Below, piece by piece: positions 1 to 10,569 of a DNA stretch of 64,000 nucleotides. The stretch spans positions 806,001 through 870,000 of the forward strand of contig NZ_CADIJY010000002.1 in NCBI RefSeq assembly GCF_902859735.1, written 5' to 3'. Every line of letters begins with the position of its first letter. The stretch's first letter is position 1. Both the position numbers and the translations under genes were made by a program. The notes beneath the pieces were generated by a model. It made no database searches and was not told the origin of the DNA. It saw only the letters and a program-made list of their open reading frames with translations. The DNA is from Achromobacter aegrifaciens (lineage in GTDB: Bacteria > Pseudomonadota > Gammaproteobacteria > Burkholderiales > Burkholderiaceae_B).

Positions 1-508
1 GTCGACGTAGGCGGTCTCGTCGATCTCGCGCGGCACGCCGGACATGAACCCCTCCAGGATCCAGACCGCCAGCGGCACGTTGAACACCAGGTGCGCAAGC
101 GCCACGGCCAGGTGCGTGTCCATCAGGCCGAAGGAGCTATAGAGTTGGAAGAACGGCAGCAGGAACACCGCGGGCGGCGTCATGCGATTGGTCAGCAGCC
201 AGAAGAACACATGCTTGTCGCCAATGAAGCGGTAGCGCGAAAAGGCGTAGGCGGCCGGCAGCGCCACGGCCAGCGAGATCACCGTGTTGATGACCACGTA
301 GATCAGCGAGTTGATGTAGCCCGAGTACCAGGCCGGGTCGGTGAAGATGGTGCGGTAGTGCTCGAAGGTGAAGTCGCGCGGCCACAGCGTCAGGGTGCTG
401 ACGATTTCGGTATTGGTCTTGAACGACATGTTCAGCATCCAATACAGCGGCAGGATGGCGAAGACCAGGTACAGGGTCAGGAAGACGCCGCGCCAGCGGG
501 AATTTTTC

Positions 509-516
<8 letters not shown>
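1..516 (-). CDS. glpQ: Glycerol ABC transporter permease (GlpQ type), 3' end cut by the window edge
   Basis: Inner-membrane permease of a binding-protein-dependent carbohydrate importer (MalG/UgpE fold). The 172 residues visible begin with an N-terminal membrane segment (VFLTLYLVFAILPLYWML), then several more hydrophobic spans. The window ends inside the EAA loop (GVPREIDETAYVD), which docks onto the ATPase. The ATG at 516 overlaps the stop of the preceding permease by 8 nt, so the two are translationally coupled. Gene order after two ATPases and one permease matches the glycerol GlpSTPQV importer described in Rhizobium; the neighbouring glpR and glpD support glycerol as substrate. The symbol follows that system and is not the E. 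coli periplasmic phosphodiesterase GlpQ. The periplasmic binding protein is expected just beyond the left edge. Confidence 0.85.
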
Positions 517-2483
<1,967 letters not shown>

Positions 2484-2484
<1 letters not shown>

Positions 2485-3569
2485 CAGGCCGTCTCCCCAG
2501 CGCCCGCCGGCTGCCGCGGCGCCGCCAGCAGCGCGCCGCCCGCGCCGAAGGCATAGGTCTGCGCCGGGTCGAAATAGAACTGTACGCGGTGGTCCAGCGT
2601 GTAGCGGTGGACCCCGGGCAGTTGCGCCACCACGTCGCCCGCCGCCGTCTGCGCATGCACGAAGGTGTCGGATCCGGAGATCTCGGCCAGCTTCACCACC
2701 CCGGGCAGCGCGATGTGGCCGGGTCGCGGCTCGACATCGAGAGCGCCGGCGCGCAGGCCGGCGGTGATCTCCGCATCGGCGCCTTGCGGCAGCGCCCGCT
2801 CCACCGCCAGGTCTCCCTGCAGCACGAAGCCCGACCCCGTACGGCGCGCGGGAAACAGATTCATGGGCGGGTCGCTGAAGGCGCGGGCCACGCGGATGGA
2901 ATTGGGGCGGTGGAAGACCTCGGCCGTGGGGCCGTATTGCAGCAATTCGCCCGCGTCCAGCACCGCGGTGTGGCCACCCAGCAACAGGGCCTCGCCCGGC
3001 TCGGTCGTGGCATAGACCACCGTGGAGCGCCCTTCGGCGAACAATTCGGAAAGTTCGTCGCGCAGTTCCTCGCGCAGCTTGTAATCCAGGTTGACCAGGG
3101 GCTCGTCCAGCAGGATCAGCGGCGCGTCCTTGGCCAGCGCCCGGGCCAGCGCCACCCGCTGCTGCTGCCCGCCGGACAGCTCCGAGGGGTAGCGCTCCAG
3201 CAGGTGGTCGATGTGCAGCCGCTCCGCCATGGCGCGGACTTTTTCGCTGATGTCCGCCGCCCCGCGCAGCTTGAGCGGCGAAGCGATGTTGTCGTAGACC
3301 GACATGGACGGGTAATTGATGAACTGCTGGTAGACCATGGCGACGTTGCGCTGGCGCACCGGCACGCCGGTCACGTCGGCGCCGTCGACCAGCACGCGGC
3401 CCTCGGTGGGCCGGTCCAGCCCGGCCATGATGCGCATCAGCGAGGTCTTGCCCGCCAGGGTGGCCCCCAGCAATACCGTCATGGCGCCCTCGACGGGGGC
3501 CAGGCTCATGGGATACAGGTGCGTCTGCGAGCCGGCCCGCAAACCTACCCTGTCCAAGTTCAGCTGCAT
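2484..3569 (-). CDS. glpS: Glycerol ABC transporter ATPase lacking the switch histidine (GlpS type)
   Basis: ABC ATPase of 361 residues, first gene of the importer unit. Walker A is GATLAGKTS at 35-43, an unusual but still GxxxxGKT form. The signature LSGGQ is intact at 131-135 and Walker B LILLDEP lies at 151-157. At the H-loop, where MalK has THDQ, this protein has TTEP (188-191), so the switch histidine is a threonine. The fault is complementary to that in the partner ATPase, which keeps the histidine but has lost LSGGQ. A TOBE-like C-terminal domain follows. The promoter must lie in the 210-bp gap towards glpR, which carries repeated GlpR-like half-sites. Confidence 0.88.
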
Positions 3570-3686
3570 CTGGTCTCCTCTACCTACTTATACGTCCCTG
3601 TTTTTACGGCGGACTTCGGTATTCGGTACAGCGGTCTCGGCCTGCATTCAAGCGAACAACAGGATGAGCATACTCTTTCAGATAGC

Positions 3687-3780
3687 TTTCGTTTATTGTG
3701 CGTTTTACTCAAGAAGCGAACAAAAAACAATCTTGCGGCGCGTCATTATTTTTCGCTTTTGTTGTTTTACTATACGAACA
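3687..3780. promoter_or_regulatory. Duplicated GlpR-type operator region between glpS and glpR
   Basis: The AT-rich gap holds two related copies of a half-site pair: TTTCGTTT (3687-3694) with GCGAACAAA (3716-3724), and TTTCGCTTT (3751-3759) with ACGAACA (3774-3780). Both copies carry an internal TTTTACT. TTTCG/CGAA half-sites resemble known GlpR operators (TTCG/CGAA cores), so these are probably the binding sites of the adjacent repressor, controlling both divergent units. The second copy runs into the glpR start codon. A -10-like TACTAT lies at 3768-3773. Sites are read by eye and untested. Confidence 0.5.
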
Positions 3781-4571
3781 TGACACTGAATCCCAGACAG
3801 AGCGCCCTGATCGAAATGGTGCGGGCCCAAGGCTCGGCCTCGATCGAGGAACTCGCCAAACGCTTTGACGTCACGCTGCAGACCGTGCGGCGCGACGTCA
3901 ATATTCTTTCCGAAGCGGGCCTGCTGTCGCGCTTCCATGGCGGCGTGCGCATCGAAGCGTCCACCATCGAGAACATCGCCTACCGCAAGCGCCAGGGCCT
4001 GCACGCCGCCGGCAAGCAGCGCATCGCCGAGGCCGTGGCCCGCGCCGTGCCCGACGGCTGTTCGCTGATCCTGAACATCGGCACCACCACCGAAGCCATT
4101 GCGCGCGCCCTGCTGCGCCATCGCGGCCTGCGCGTCATCACCAACAACCTGCACGTGGCCGACATTCTCTCGGACAACCCGGACTGCGAAGTCATCGTGG
4201 CCGGCGGCGTGGTGCGTTCGCGCGACCGCGGCATCGTCGGCGAAGCCACCATGGACTTCATCCGCCAGTTCAAGGTCGACATCGGCCTGATCGGCATCTC
4301 CGGCATCGAGGCCGACGGCACGCTGCGCGATTACGACTTCCGCGAAGTGCGCGTGGCGCGGACCATCATCGAACAGTCGCGCGAAGTCTGGCTCGCCGCC
4401 GACAGCAGCAAATTCAAGCGCCAGGCCATGGTGGAACTGGCGCACATCTCGCAAATCGACCGCTTCTTCACCGACGCGCATCCGCAAGAGCCGCTGGCGC
4501 AAGTCCTGCTGGACGCCGGCGTGCGCTGCGACGTGGCGGCCGCCCCGAATACCTTGAAGCAAACACCTTGA
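3780..4571 (+). CDS. glpR: DeoR-family repressor of glycerol genes, GlpR
   Basis: Transcriptional repressor of 263 residues. The N-terminal DeoR winged helix covers about residues 1-56 (IEELAKRFDVTLQTVRRDV, then LLSRFHGGV). The C-terminal sugar-phosphate sensor domain carries the family motif NIGTTTE, and the ligand is probably glycerol-3-phosphate. The ATG at 3780 has no Shine-Dalgarno sequence, and a -10-like TACTAT ends only 6 nt before it, so a leaderless mRNA is possible. glpD begins within a few bases of its stop, so repressor and dehydrogenase are co-transcribed, opposite the importer unit. Confidence 0.88.
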   Translation: MTLNPRQSALIEMVRAQGSASIEELAKRFDVTLQTVRRDVNILSEAGLLSRFHGGVRIEASTIENIAYRKRQGLHAAGKQRIAEAVARAVPDGCSLILNIGTTTEAIARALLRHRGLRVITNNLHVADILSDNPDCEVIVAGGVVRSRDRGIVGEATMDFIRQFKVDIGLIGISGIEADGTLRDYDFREVRVARTIIEQSREVWLAADSSKFKRQAMVELAHISQIDRFFTDAHPQEPLAQVLLDAGVRCDVAAAPNTLKQTP

Positions 4572-4576
4572 ATCCC

Positions 4577-6175
4577 ATGAACCAACCCCTAGCCCCCGTC
4601 GCCCCGCCCGACCGCAACCGCCTCCTGAACACGCTGGACAACACGCACTCCTGGGACGTGATCGTCATCGGCGGCGGCGCCACCGGCCTGGGCACGGCGG
4701 TCGATGCCGCTTCGCGCGGCTATCGCACCCTGCTGATCGAAGGCACGGACTTCGCCAAGGGCACGTCCAGCAAGGCCACCAAGCTGGTGCACGGCGGCGT
4801 GCGCTATCTGGCGCAGGGCAACGTCAGCCTGGTGCGCGAAGCGCTGCATGAACGCGGCCTGCTCAACCGCAACGCGCCGCACCTGGTGTGGCCGCTGGGC
4901 TTCGTGGTGCCAGCCTACAACCTGTTCGACCAGCCCTTCTACGGCATCGGCCTGAAGATGTACGACATGCTGGCCGGCAAGCTGAACCTGTCGCCCAGCC
5001 GCTGGCTGTCGCGCCGCGACACGCTGGCCAATGCGCCGACGCTGGCCGAGAACGTGCAGGGCAAGAATCTCAAGGGCGGCGTGCTGTACTACGACGGCCA
5101 GTTCGACGACACCCGCCTGGCCGTAAGCCTGATGCGCACGCTGTTCGACCTGGGCGGCACCGCGGTGAACTACATGCGCGCCACCGGCCTGACCATGACG
5201 GGCGGCAAGGTCGACGGCGTAACGGTGCAGGACGCGATCGGCAGCGCCAGCTTCACGTTGCGCGCGCGCTGCGTGGTCAATGCCACCGGCGTGTGGGTGG
5301 ACGCGGTACGGCGCATGGAAGACAAGAACGCGCAGACCATGGTGGCACCCAGCCAGGGTGTGCACCTGACCTTGCCGCAGGATTTCCTGCCGGGCAAGCG
5401 CGCCATCCTGATCCCCAAGACCGACGACGGCCGCGTGCTGTTCGTGGTGCCATGGAACGGCCACACCATCGTCGGCACCACCGATACGCCGCGCGACGAT
5501 CTGCCGCTGGATCCGCAGGCGGGCGCGCAGGATGTGGATTTCATCCTCAGCACCGCGGCGCGCTATCTCAGCCGCAAGCCCACGCGCGACGACGTCACCA
5601 GCGTCTGGGCCGGGCTGCGGCCGCTGGTCAAGGCCACGGGCGAAGCCTCCACCAAGTCCTTGTCGCGCGAGCACACCATCCTGGTGTCCAAGGCCGGGCT
5701 GGTGACCGTCACCGGCGGCAAGTGGACCACCTACCGCCGCATGGCGCAGGACGTGGTCGACACGGCCATCCAGCACCAGCTGCTGACGCAGGCCACCTGC
5801 CGCACGGAATCGCTGCCGCTGCATGGCGCGGCGGGCCTGGCGCCGTCGCAGGAGCATGCCGGCACGCCGGACAGCTACTACGGCAGCGACCTGCCGGCCC
5901 TGAAGGCGCTGCCCGGCGCGGACCGCATGCTGGTCAGGAGCAGCGGCTTGTCGGAGGCGCACGTGCGTTTCGCCGCACGGTACGAACTCGCGCGCAGCGC
6001 CGAGGACGTGCTGGCGCGGCGCAACCGCGCCTTGTTCCTGGACAGCGAGGCCGCGATGCTGGCGGCGCCCGAAGTGGCTCGCATCCTGGCCGAAGAGCTG
6101 GGGCATGATGCCGCGTGGCAGCAGCGCACGCTGCAGGAATTGGCGGTGGTGGCAGCGAATTACCGCTTGAAGTGA
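4577..6175 (+). CDS. glpD: Aerobic glycerol-3-phosphate dehydrogenase
   Basis: FAD-dependent membrane-associated enzyme of 532 residues that oxidises sn-glycerol-3-phosphate to dihydroxyacetone phosphate and feeds electrons to quinone. The Rossmann FAD motif IGGGATGLG is near residues 31-39. The family motif GTSSKATKLVHGGVRYL follows at about 64-80, with the usual DAO-fold body (DTPRDD, GGKWTTYRRMA) and C-terminal domain. ATG at 4577 is preferred. An in-frame TTG at 4568 overlapping the glpR stop is the alternative, adding three residues. With the importer, glycerol would also need GlpK, which is not in this window and may lie left of it. Confidence 0.95.
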   Translation: MNQPLAPVAPPDRNRLLNTLDNTHSWDVIVIGGGATGLGTAVDAASRGYRTLLIEGTDFAKGTSSKATKLVHGGVRYLAQGNVSLVREALHERGLLNRNAPHLVWPLGFVVPAYNLFDQPFYGIGLKMYDMLAGKLNLSPSRWLSRRDTLANAPTLAENVQGKNLKGGVLYYDGQFDDTRLAVSLMRTLFDLGGTAVNYMRATGLTMTGGKVDGVTVQDAIGSASFTLRARCVVNATGVWVDAVRRMEDKNAQTMVAPSQGVHLTLPQDFLPGKRAILIPKTDDGRVLFVVPWNGHTIVGTTDTPRDDLPLDPQAGAQDVDFILSTAARYLSRKPTRDDVTSVWAGLRPLVKATGEASTKSLSREHTILVSKAGLVTVTGGKWTTYRRMAQDVVDTAIQHQLLTQATCRTESLPLHGAAGLAPSQEHAGTPDSYYGSDLPALKALPGADRMLVRSSGLSEAHVRFAARYELARSAEDVLARRNRALFLDSEAAMLAAPEVARILAEELGHDAAWQQRTLQELAVVAANYRLK

Positions 6176-6196
6176 CCGCCCATCCGGAGTGCCCGA

Positions 6197-6217
6197 CCCG
6201 TCGGCGATGCTGACGGG
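6197..6217. terminator. Small GC hairpin between convergent glpD and HD-GYP gene
   Basis: CCCGTC (6197-6202) and GACGGG (6212-6217) form a perfect 6-bp stem with a 9-nt loop in the 49-bp gap between two convergent genes. There is no clear T-run on either side, so a role as intrinsic terminator is only plausible. Confidence 0.3.
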
Positions 6218-6224
6218 ATCTGCG

Positions 6225-6824
6225 CTACGGAACCCTTAGGGGGCTCTTCGCGATCATCGCTTCGAACGTGCGCAACAGGGCCGGGTCGCATTTGGCGCCG
6301 GCTTCCTGGTTCAGGATGCGCATGATCTCCGCATGCGTGCGCGCAGGATGGTAGGGACGCGCATCGCCCAGGGCGTCGTAGGAATCTGCCAGCGAAATGA
6401 TGCGCGAATGCAGCGGAATGTCCTCGCCCGCCAGTCCTGCGGGATAGCCCGAACCGTCGAAGTGTTCGTGATGATGGCGCACCGCCCGCGCGATCAGCTC
6501 GCGTTGCGGAATGTCGCTGTGCATGATGATGTCGGCGCCCACTGCGGCGTGCGCCTTCATGATTTCCCAATCGTCCTTGTCCAGCCGCTTCGGCGAATAC
6601 AGCACACGATCCGGCGTGCCGATCTTGCCGATGTCATGCAGGCGGGCAGCGACCGCGACCGCCTCCTGTTCGGATTCCGGCAGGCCGCAGGCCCGGGCCA
6701 GCGCCACGCTCAGCGCAACAACTCTTTCGGAATGGCGGCCGGTGGCCGGGTCGCGCGCCCGCATGGCGGCAAACAAGGCCGCCACGCAGGAGCCAGCGGG
6801 ATATTCGGGTACGTCTGGAGGCAT
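6225..6824 (-). CDS. Stand-alone HD-GYP domain phosphodiesterase-like protein
   Basis: A 199-residue protein consisting almost only of an HD-GYP domain. The metal-binding HD pair is at 63-64 (RLHDIGKIGTPDRVL). The later histidines are in VRHHHEHFDGSGYP, with GYP at 126-128, and the ending IISLADSYDAL is typical. The family hydrolyses cyclic di-GMP (or related cyclic dinucleotides) in the cytoplasm. No receiver, PAS or membrane domain is attached, so input must come through a partner protein or expression. It is monocistronic by context: convergent with glpD and separated from the next gene by 165 bp. The start at 6824 has no strong ribosome site. Confidence 0.85.
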   Translation of the reverse strand: MPPDVPEYPAGSCVAALFAAMRARDPATGRHSERVVALSVALARACGLPESEQEAVAVAARLHDIGKIGTPDRVLYSPKRLDKDDWEIMKAHAAVGADIIMHSDIPQRELIARAVRHHHEHFDGSGYPAGLAGEDIPLHSRIISLADSYDALGDARPYHPARTHAEIMRILNQEAGAKCDPALLRTFEAMIAKSPLRVP

Positions 6825-6939
6825 CGGTCATCGCGCGCAATGGGCTCTTGCCGCTTTGCGCTGTAGCAAAAGGTCGCGATTCTGACACATTGCGCAGCAA
6901 TCCTTGCCGATCAGATGCCGCGCGCCAGGGCAAAGCAGA

Positions 6940-6979
6940 GCCGGACCCGCCCCCGCATCCCGCGGGAACCGGGTCCGGC
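6940..6979 (-). terminator. Intrinsic terminator after the reductase/DJ-1 pair
   Basis: A 10-bp perfect stem (GCCGGACCCG at 6940-6949 against CGGGTCCGGC at 6970-6979) with a 20-nt loop lies 10 bp past the stop of the DJ-1-type gene. In the minus direction it is followed by a short pyrimidine-rich run (CTCTGCTTTG). This is a reasonable Rho-independent terminator. Confidence 0.5.
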
Positions 6980-6989
6980 CCGCCAGCGC

Positions 6990-7670
6990 TCAATCCTTCA
7001 ACCTGTCCAGCAGCGCCTGCGCCACGCCGACGGAAGATGCAGGATTCTGGCCCGTGACCAGCAAGCCATCGCCGACCACGTGCGGCTGCCAGTCCGGGCC
7101 GCTGCTGTACTGCCCGCCCAACTTCTTCAGCTCGTCCTCGACCAGGAAAGGCACCACGTCGCTCAACTGCACGGCCGCCTCTTCGGCATTGGAAAAGCCG
7201 GTGACCTGCCTGCCCTGCACCAGCGGCTTGCCGTCGGCCGTCTTGGCGTGGCGCAGCACGCCGGGCGCATGGCATACGGCCGCAACAGGCTTGCCCGCCG
7301 CCAGCATGGTCTCGATCAGCGAGACCGAATTGGGATCTTCCGCCAGATCCCACAAGGGGCCGTGGCCGCCCGGGTAGAACACGGCGTCGTAGTCGGCCGC
7401 CTGCACCTGCGCCAGCCGCAAGGTGGCGGCCAGTTGCCGCTGCGCGTCCTTGTCCTGGCGAAAGCGCCGCGTGTCGTCGGTCTGGGCGTCGGGGTCGTCG
7501 CTCTTGGGGTCCAGCGGCGGCTGGCCGCCTGCGGGCGAAGCCAGCGTGACCTTGGCGCCCGCGTCGACGAAGGCGTAGTACGGCGCAGCGAATTCTTCCA
7601 GCCAGAATCCGGTCTTGCGGCCGGTGTTGCCCAGCGTGTCGTGGGAAGTCAGCACGATCAGGATGTTCAT
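6990..7670 (-). CDS. DJ-1/PfpI superfamily protein (Hsp31/glyoxalase III type)
   Basis: Cytoplasmic 226-residue class I glutamine-amidotransferase-like protein. The nucleophile elbow AVCHAPG places the reactive cysteine at 133 followed by His134. The acidic partner is likely in GFWLEEF (25-26), and the strand DAVFYPGGHGPLWDL (96-109) is characteristic. Members with this layout act as glyoxalase III or as protein chaperone/deglycase. The start at 7670 overlaps the stop of the upstream reductase gene by 4 nt (ATGA), so the two are co-translated. Pairing with an NADP-dependent reductase fits detoxification of reactive carbonyl compounds, which is an inference. Confidence 0.85.
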   Translation of the reverse strand: MNILIVLTSHDTLGNTGRKTGFWLEEFAAPYYAFVDAGAKVTLASPAGGQPPLDPKSDDPDAQTDDTRRFRQDKDAQRQLAATLRLAQVQAADYDAVFYPGGHGPLWDLAEDPNSVSLIETMLAAGKPVAAVCHAPGVLRHAKTADGKPLVQGRQVTGFSNAEEAAVQLSDVVPFLVEDELKKLGGQYSSGPDWQPHVVGDGLLVTGQNPASSVGVAQALLDRLKD

Positions 7671-8716
7671 GTGGCGCTCCTTTCGTCCGGGCCGACGCGC
7701 ACAATGCGCTTGCCGGCGTTTTCACCCCTGAGCAGCCCGATCAGGCCGCGCGGCGCGTTCTCCAGTCCATCGACCACGTCCTCGCGATACTTGATGCGGC
7801 CTTGCTTGATCAAGCCTTCCATCGCCTCGCGGAATTCGCCGTAGCGGTGCGCGTATTCGTTGAAGATGATGAAGCCCTGCATCTTGAGGCGCTTGGTGAG
7901 GATGGTGCGCATCAGCAGGCCCAGGCGGTCCGGCCCTTGCGGCTGGCTGGTGGCGTTGTAGGCCGAAATCAGGCCGCAGACCGGTATCCGCGCGCGCGGA
8001 TTCAAGAGCGGCAGCACCGCGTCGAAGACCGCGCCGCCGACGTTCTCGAAATACACGTCGATGCCCTGCGGCACGGCGCGCGCCAGGCGGCCCGGCAGGT
8101 CGGGCGCCTTGTGGTCCAGGCAGTCGTCAAAGCCCAGTTCCTGGACTGCGTAGCGGCACTTGTCCGCGCCGCCCGCGATGCCGACCACCTTGCAGCCATG
8201 GATCTTGGCGATCTGGCCGACCACCGCCCCCACCGCGCCGCTGGCCGCGGCCACCACCACGGTCTCGCCCGCCTTGGGCTGGCCGATGTCCAGCAAGCCC
8301 ATGTAGCCGGTGAAGCCGGGCATGCCCAGCACGCCCAGCGAATAGGACGGGTGTTCGGGATTGGGACCCAGCCGCAGCAGGCCGGCGCCATCGGACAGGG
8401 CGTAGTCCTGCCAGCCGGATTGCGCCAGCACCCACTCCCCTGGCCGGTAGTCGGGATGGTTGGAGGCTTCGACCCGCGTCACCGTGCCGCCGACCATGAC
8501 GCCGCCGACCTGCACCGGTTCGGCATAGGACGGCGCGTCGCTCATGCGGCCGCGCATATAGGGATCGAGCGACAGGTACACGGTGCGCAGCAGCACCTGG
8601 CCGGGGCCGGGCTGCGGCACCTCGCCGGTTTCCAGGCGGAAATCGCGGTCTGCCGGCTCGCCTTGCGGGCGCGCGGCAAGCACGATGCGGCGGTTGATGG
8701 AAGACGATTGGGGCAT
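7667..8716 (-). CDS. Zinc-free NADP-dependent medium-chain reductase (CurA/LTB4DH type)
   Basis: A 349-residue oxidoreductase of the zinc-independent medium-chain family that reduces C=C bonds of alpha,beta-unsaturated carbonyls with NADPH. The N-terminal GroES-like part (LSLDPYMRGRMSD) is followed by the nucleotide-binding Rossmann motif AAASGAVGAVVGQIAKIHG and the family ending near KRLKMQGFIIF. I chose ATG 8716 because AGGAGG lies about 8 nt upstream; the longer in-frame form (to 8794) lacks such a site. It overlaps the DJ-1-type gene downstream and diverges from the TetR gene, so the AT-rich box at 8848-8871 may regulate both. Confidence 0.9.
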   Translation of the reverse strand: MPQSSSINRRIVLAARPQGEPADRDFRLETGEVPQPGPGQVLLRTVYLSLDPYMRGRMSDAPSYAEPVQVGGVMVGGTVTRVEASNHPDYRPGEWVLAQSGWQDYALSDGAGLLRLGPNPEHPSYSLGVLGMPGFTGYMGLLDIGQPKAGETVVVAAASGAVGAVVGQIAKIHGCKVVGIAGGADKCRYAVQELGFDDCLDHKAPDLPGRLARAVPQGIDVYFENVGGAVFDAVLPLLNPRARIPVCGLISAYNATSQPQGPDRLGLLMRTILTKRLKMQGFIIFNEYAHRYGEFREAMEGLIKQGRIKYREDVVDGLENAPRGLIGLLRGENAGKRIVRVGPDERSAT

Positions 8717-8847
8717 GACGGTCCAGCCTCCTGCAAGAAAGCCGCCCGGGCCTGGCGCACACAACCCGGATGGCGGGATGGGGTACCGGCCCATTACACC
8801 ATCTAAGCCGGCGCATCCGGCGTGTAACCCTGAAGCGCGCCCCTCTT

Positions 8848-8871
8848 TTAATTAATTAATAATTTAATTAA
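8848..8871. promoter_or_regulatory. AT-rich palindromic operator candidate upstream of the TetR gene
   Basis: Two copies of the palindrome TTAATTAA (8848-8855 and 8864-8871) flank the 8-nt spacer TTAATAAT in an otherwise GC-rich region, ending 10 bp before the TetR start codon. TetR regulators typically bind such palindromes next to their own gene, so this is a likely autoregulatory and export-operon operator. The site is also in the promoter region of the divergent reductase gene. Confidence 0.55.
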
Positions 8872-8881
8872 CATACGCGGC

Positions 8882-9598
8882 ATGCGTTCCGCTCCCTCTA
8901 CCCCGTCCCGCCGGCCCGGCCGCCCGCCGCGACCCGACAATGCCGCCGCCCGCGCCAACCTGCTGGACACCGCCACCGGCCTGTTCGCGGCCCAGGGCGT
9001 GGCGGCCACCACGCTCACGCACATTGCGCAACGCGCCGGCGTCACCACGGCGATGGTGCATTACTACTTCAAGAGCCGCGACCAGTTGATCGACGCGGTC
9101 GTGCAGGAGCGGATCGTGCCGGTCATCGGCTACGTCTGGTCGCCGTTGCCACAACCTCAGATTCCCGCAGCGGACCCCGCCGCTGCCGCGCGCGCCTTCA
9201 TCGCCGAGGTCGTGGGCCGGCTGGTGCAAAGCGCGGTCGAACGGCCCTGGCTGCCGGCCCTGTGGCTGCACGAGGTCGTGAATGAAGGCGGCCAGCTGCG
9301 CGAACGCGTGCTGCGCCATCTGCCCGTCGAGCGCCTGCAGGCTTTCATCGGCCTCATCGCCGAATGCCAGCGCGCGGGCGCCATCACCCCGGACGTGGAA
9401 CCGCGGCTGGTCTTTCTGTCCGTCCTGGGCCTGACCCTGCTGCCGCTGGCCACCTCCGGCCTGTGGCGGCGCGTCCTGCAGGACGCCGCGCAGCCGCAGT
9501 CCATAGACACCCGCGCGATCGCGGCCCACGCCATCGCCATGCTCACCGGCGGCCTGTTCTCGCCGTCCGCCCCGACTCCCGCCACTCCAGGACGCTGA
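8882..9598 (+). CDS. TetR-family regulator of the adjacent ABC efflux operon
   Basis: A 238-residue regulator. After a basic, proline-rich tail (RRPGRPPRPDNAAARANLLDT region), the TetR helix-turn-helix occupies about residues 22-70 (LFAAQGVAATTLTHIAQRAGVTTAMVHYYFKSRDQLIDAVV). The remaining part is the helical ligand-binding domain. It heads a five-gene plus-strand unit (fusion protein, ATPase, permease, outer-membrane channel) and lies 2 bp before the next gene. This resembles the E. coli CecR (YbiH)-YbhGFSR arrangement, but with one permease instead of two. It probably represses its own operon through the TTAATTAA boxes. Confidence 0.88.
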   Translation: MRSAPSTPSRRPGRPPRPDNAAARANLLDTATGLFAAQGVAATTLTHIAQRAGVTTAMVHYYFKSRDQLIDAVVQERIVPVIGYVWSPLPQPQIPAADPAAAARAFIAEVVGRLVQSAVERPWLPALWLHEVVNEGGQLRERVLRHLPVERLQAFIGLIAECQRAGAITPDVEPRLVFLSVLGLTLLPLATSGLWRRVLQDAAQPQSIDTRAIAAHAIAMLTGGLFSPSAPTPATPGR

Positions 9599-9600
9599 CC

Positions 9601-10569
9601 ATGCGCATCCCTTCCGTCTTGCGCCGCCCCCTGCCCGCCTCTGCGCTGGCCTTGCTTGCCCTGGGCGGTTGCGGCAAGGACAACGGCGCCTTCTTCCAGG
9701 GCTACGCCGAAGGCGAATATGTCTACGTGGCGTCGTCCGAGGCCGGCCGGCTGGCCGAGCTGCCGGTGCGGCGCGGCCAGCAGGTGCAAGCCGACGCGCC
9801 GCTCTTCGCGCTGGAAGCCACGCGCGAAACCGCGGCGCGCGACCAGGCCAGCGCGCAATTGGCCGCCGCCGTGGCCCAGGAAGAAGACATCGCCACCGGC
9901 AAGCGTCCGCCCGAAGTGGACGTCAGCCGCGCCCAGCTGGCGCAGGCCGAGGCGGCCAGCCGCCGCTCGGCGGCGCAACTGCGGCGCGATACCGACCAGT
10001 TCCGCATCGGCGGCATCGCGCGCGCGCAGCTGGACGACAGCCGCGAACAGGCGCAATCGGACGCGGCGCGCGTGCGCGAGTTGCAGGCCCAGCTGGAAGT
10101 GGCCCGCCTGCCTGGCCGCGACGACCAGCGCCGCGCCCAGGCCGCCCAAGTCGATGCGGCCCGCGCCGCGCTGGCCCAGGCGGAGTGGACGCTGGCGCAA
10201 AAGCGCCTGGCGGCGCCGGCCGCGGGGCTGGTGTTCGACACGCTCTACCGCGTGGGCGAATGGGTGCCTGCCGGCAGTCCGGTCGTCAGCCTGCTGCCGC
10301 CGGGCAACATCAAGGTGCGCTTCTTCGTTCCGGAAACGGCGTTGGGCGCGCTGAAGGTGGGGCAACAGGCGACGGTGCGCTGCGATGGCTGCGGCGATCC
10401 CATCCCCGTGCGCATCGACTACATATCGACCCAGGCCGAGTACACGCCGCCCGTGATCTACAGCCGCGAAAGCCGCAGCAAGCTGGTCTACATGGTGCAG
10501 GCGCGGCCAGCGCCCGAAGCCGCCACGCGGCTACATCCGGGCCAGCCGGTGGAAGCGGTGCTGCAATGA
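9601..10569 (+). CDS. HlyD-type membrane fusion lipoprotein (YbhG-like)
   Basis: A 322-residue periplasmic adaptor linking the inner-membrane ABC exporter with an outer-membrane channel. A lipobox (LALGGC, Cys24) marks it as a lipoprotein. A biotinyl-lipoyl-like half (YVASSEAGRLAELPVRRGQQV) is followed by a long alanine/glutamine-rich helical hairpin (about residues 75-190) and the second lipoyl half plus beta-barrel (VFDTLYRVGEWVPAGSP). ATG 9601 starts directly after the regulator, and its stop overlaps the ATPase start by 4 nt. The substrate is unknown. Confidence 0.88.
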   Translation: MRIPSVLRRPLPASALALLALGGCGKDNGAFFQGYAEGEYVYVASSEAGRLAELPVRRGQQVQADAPLFALEATRETAARDQASAQLAAAVAQEEDIATGKRPPEVDVSRAQLAQAEAASRRSAAQLRRDTDQFRIGGIARAQLDDSREQAQSDAARVRELQAQLEVARLPGRDDQRRAQAAQVDAARAALAQAEWTLAQKRLAAPAAGLVFDTLYRVGEWVPAGSPVVSLLPPGNIKVRFFVPETALGALKVGQQATVRCDGCGDPIPVRIDYISTQAEYTPPVIYSRESRSKLVYMVQARPAPEAATRLHPGQPVEAVLQ

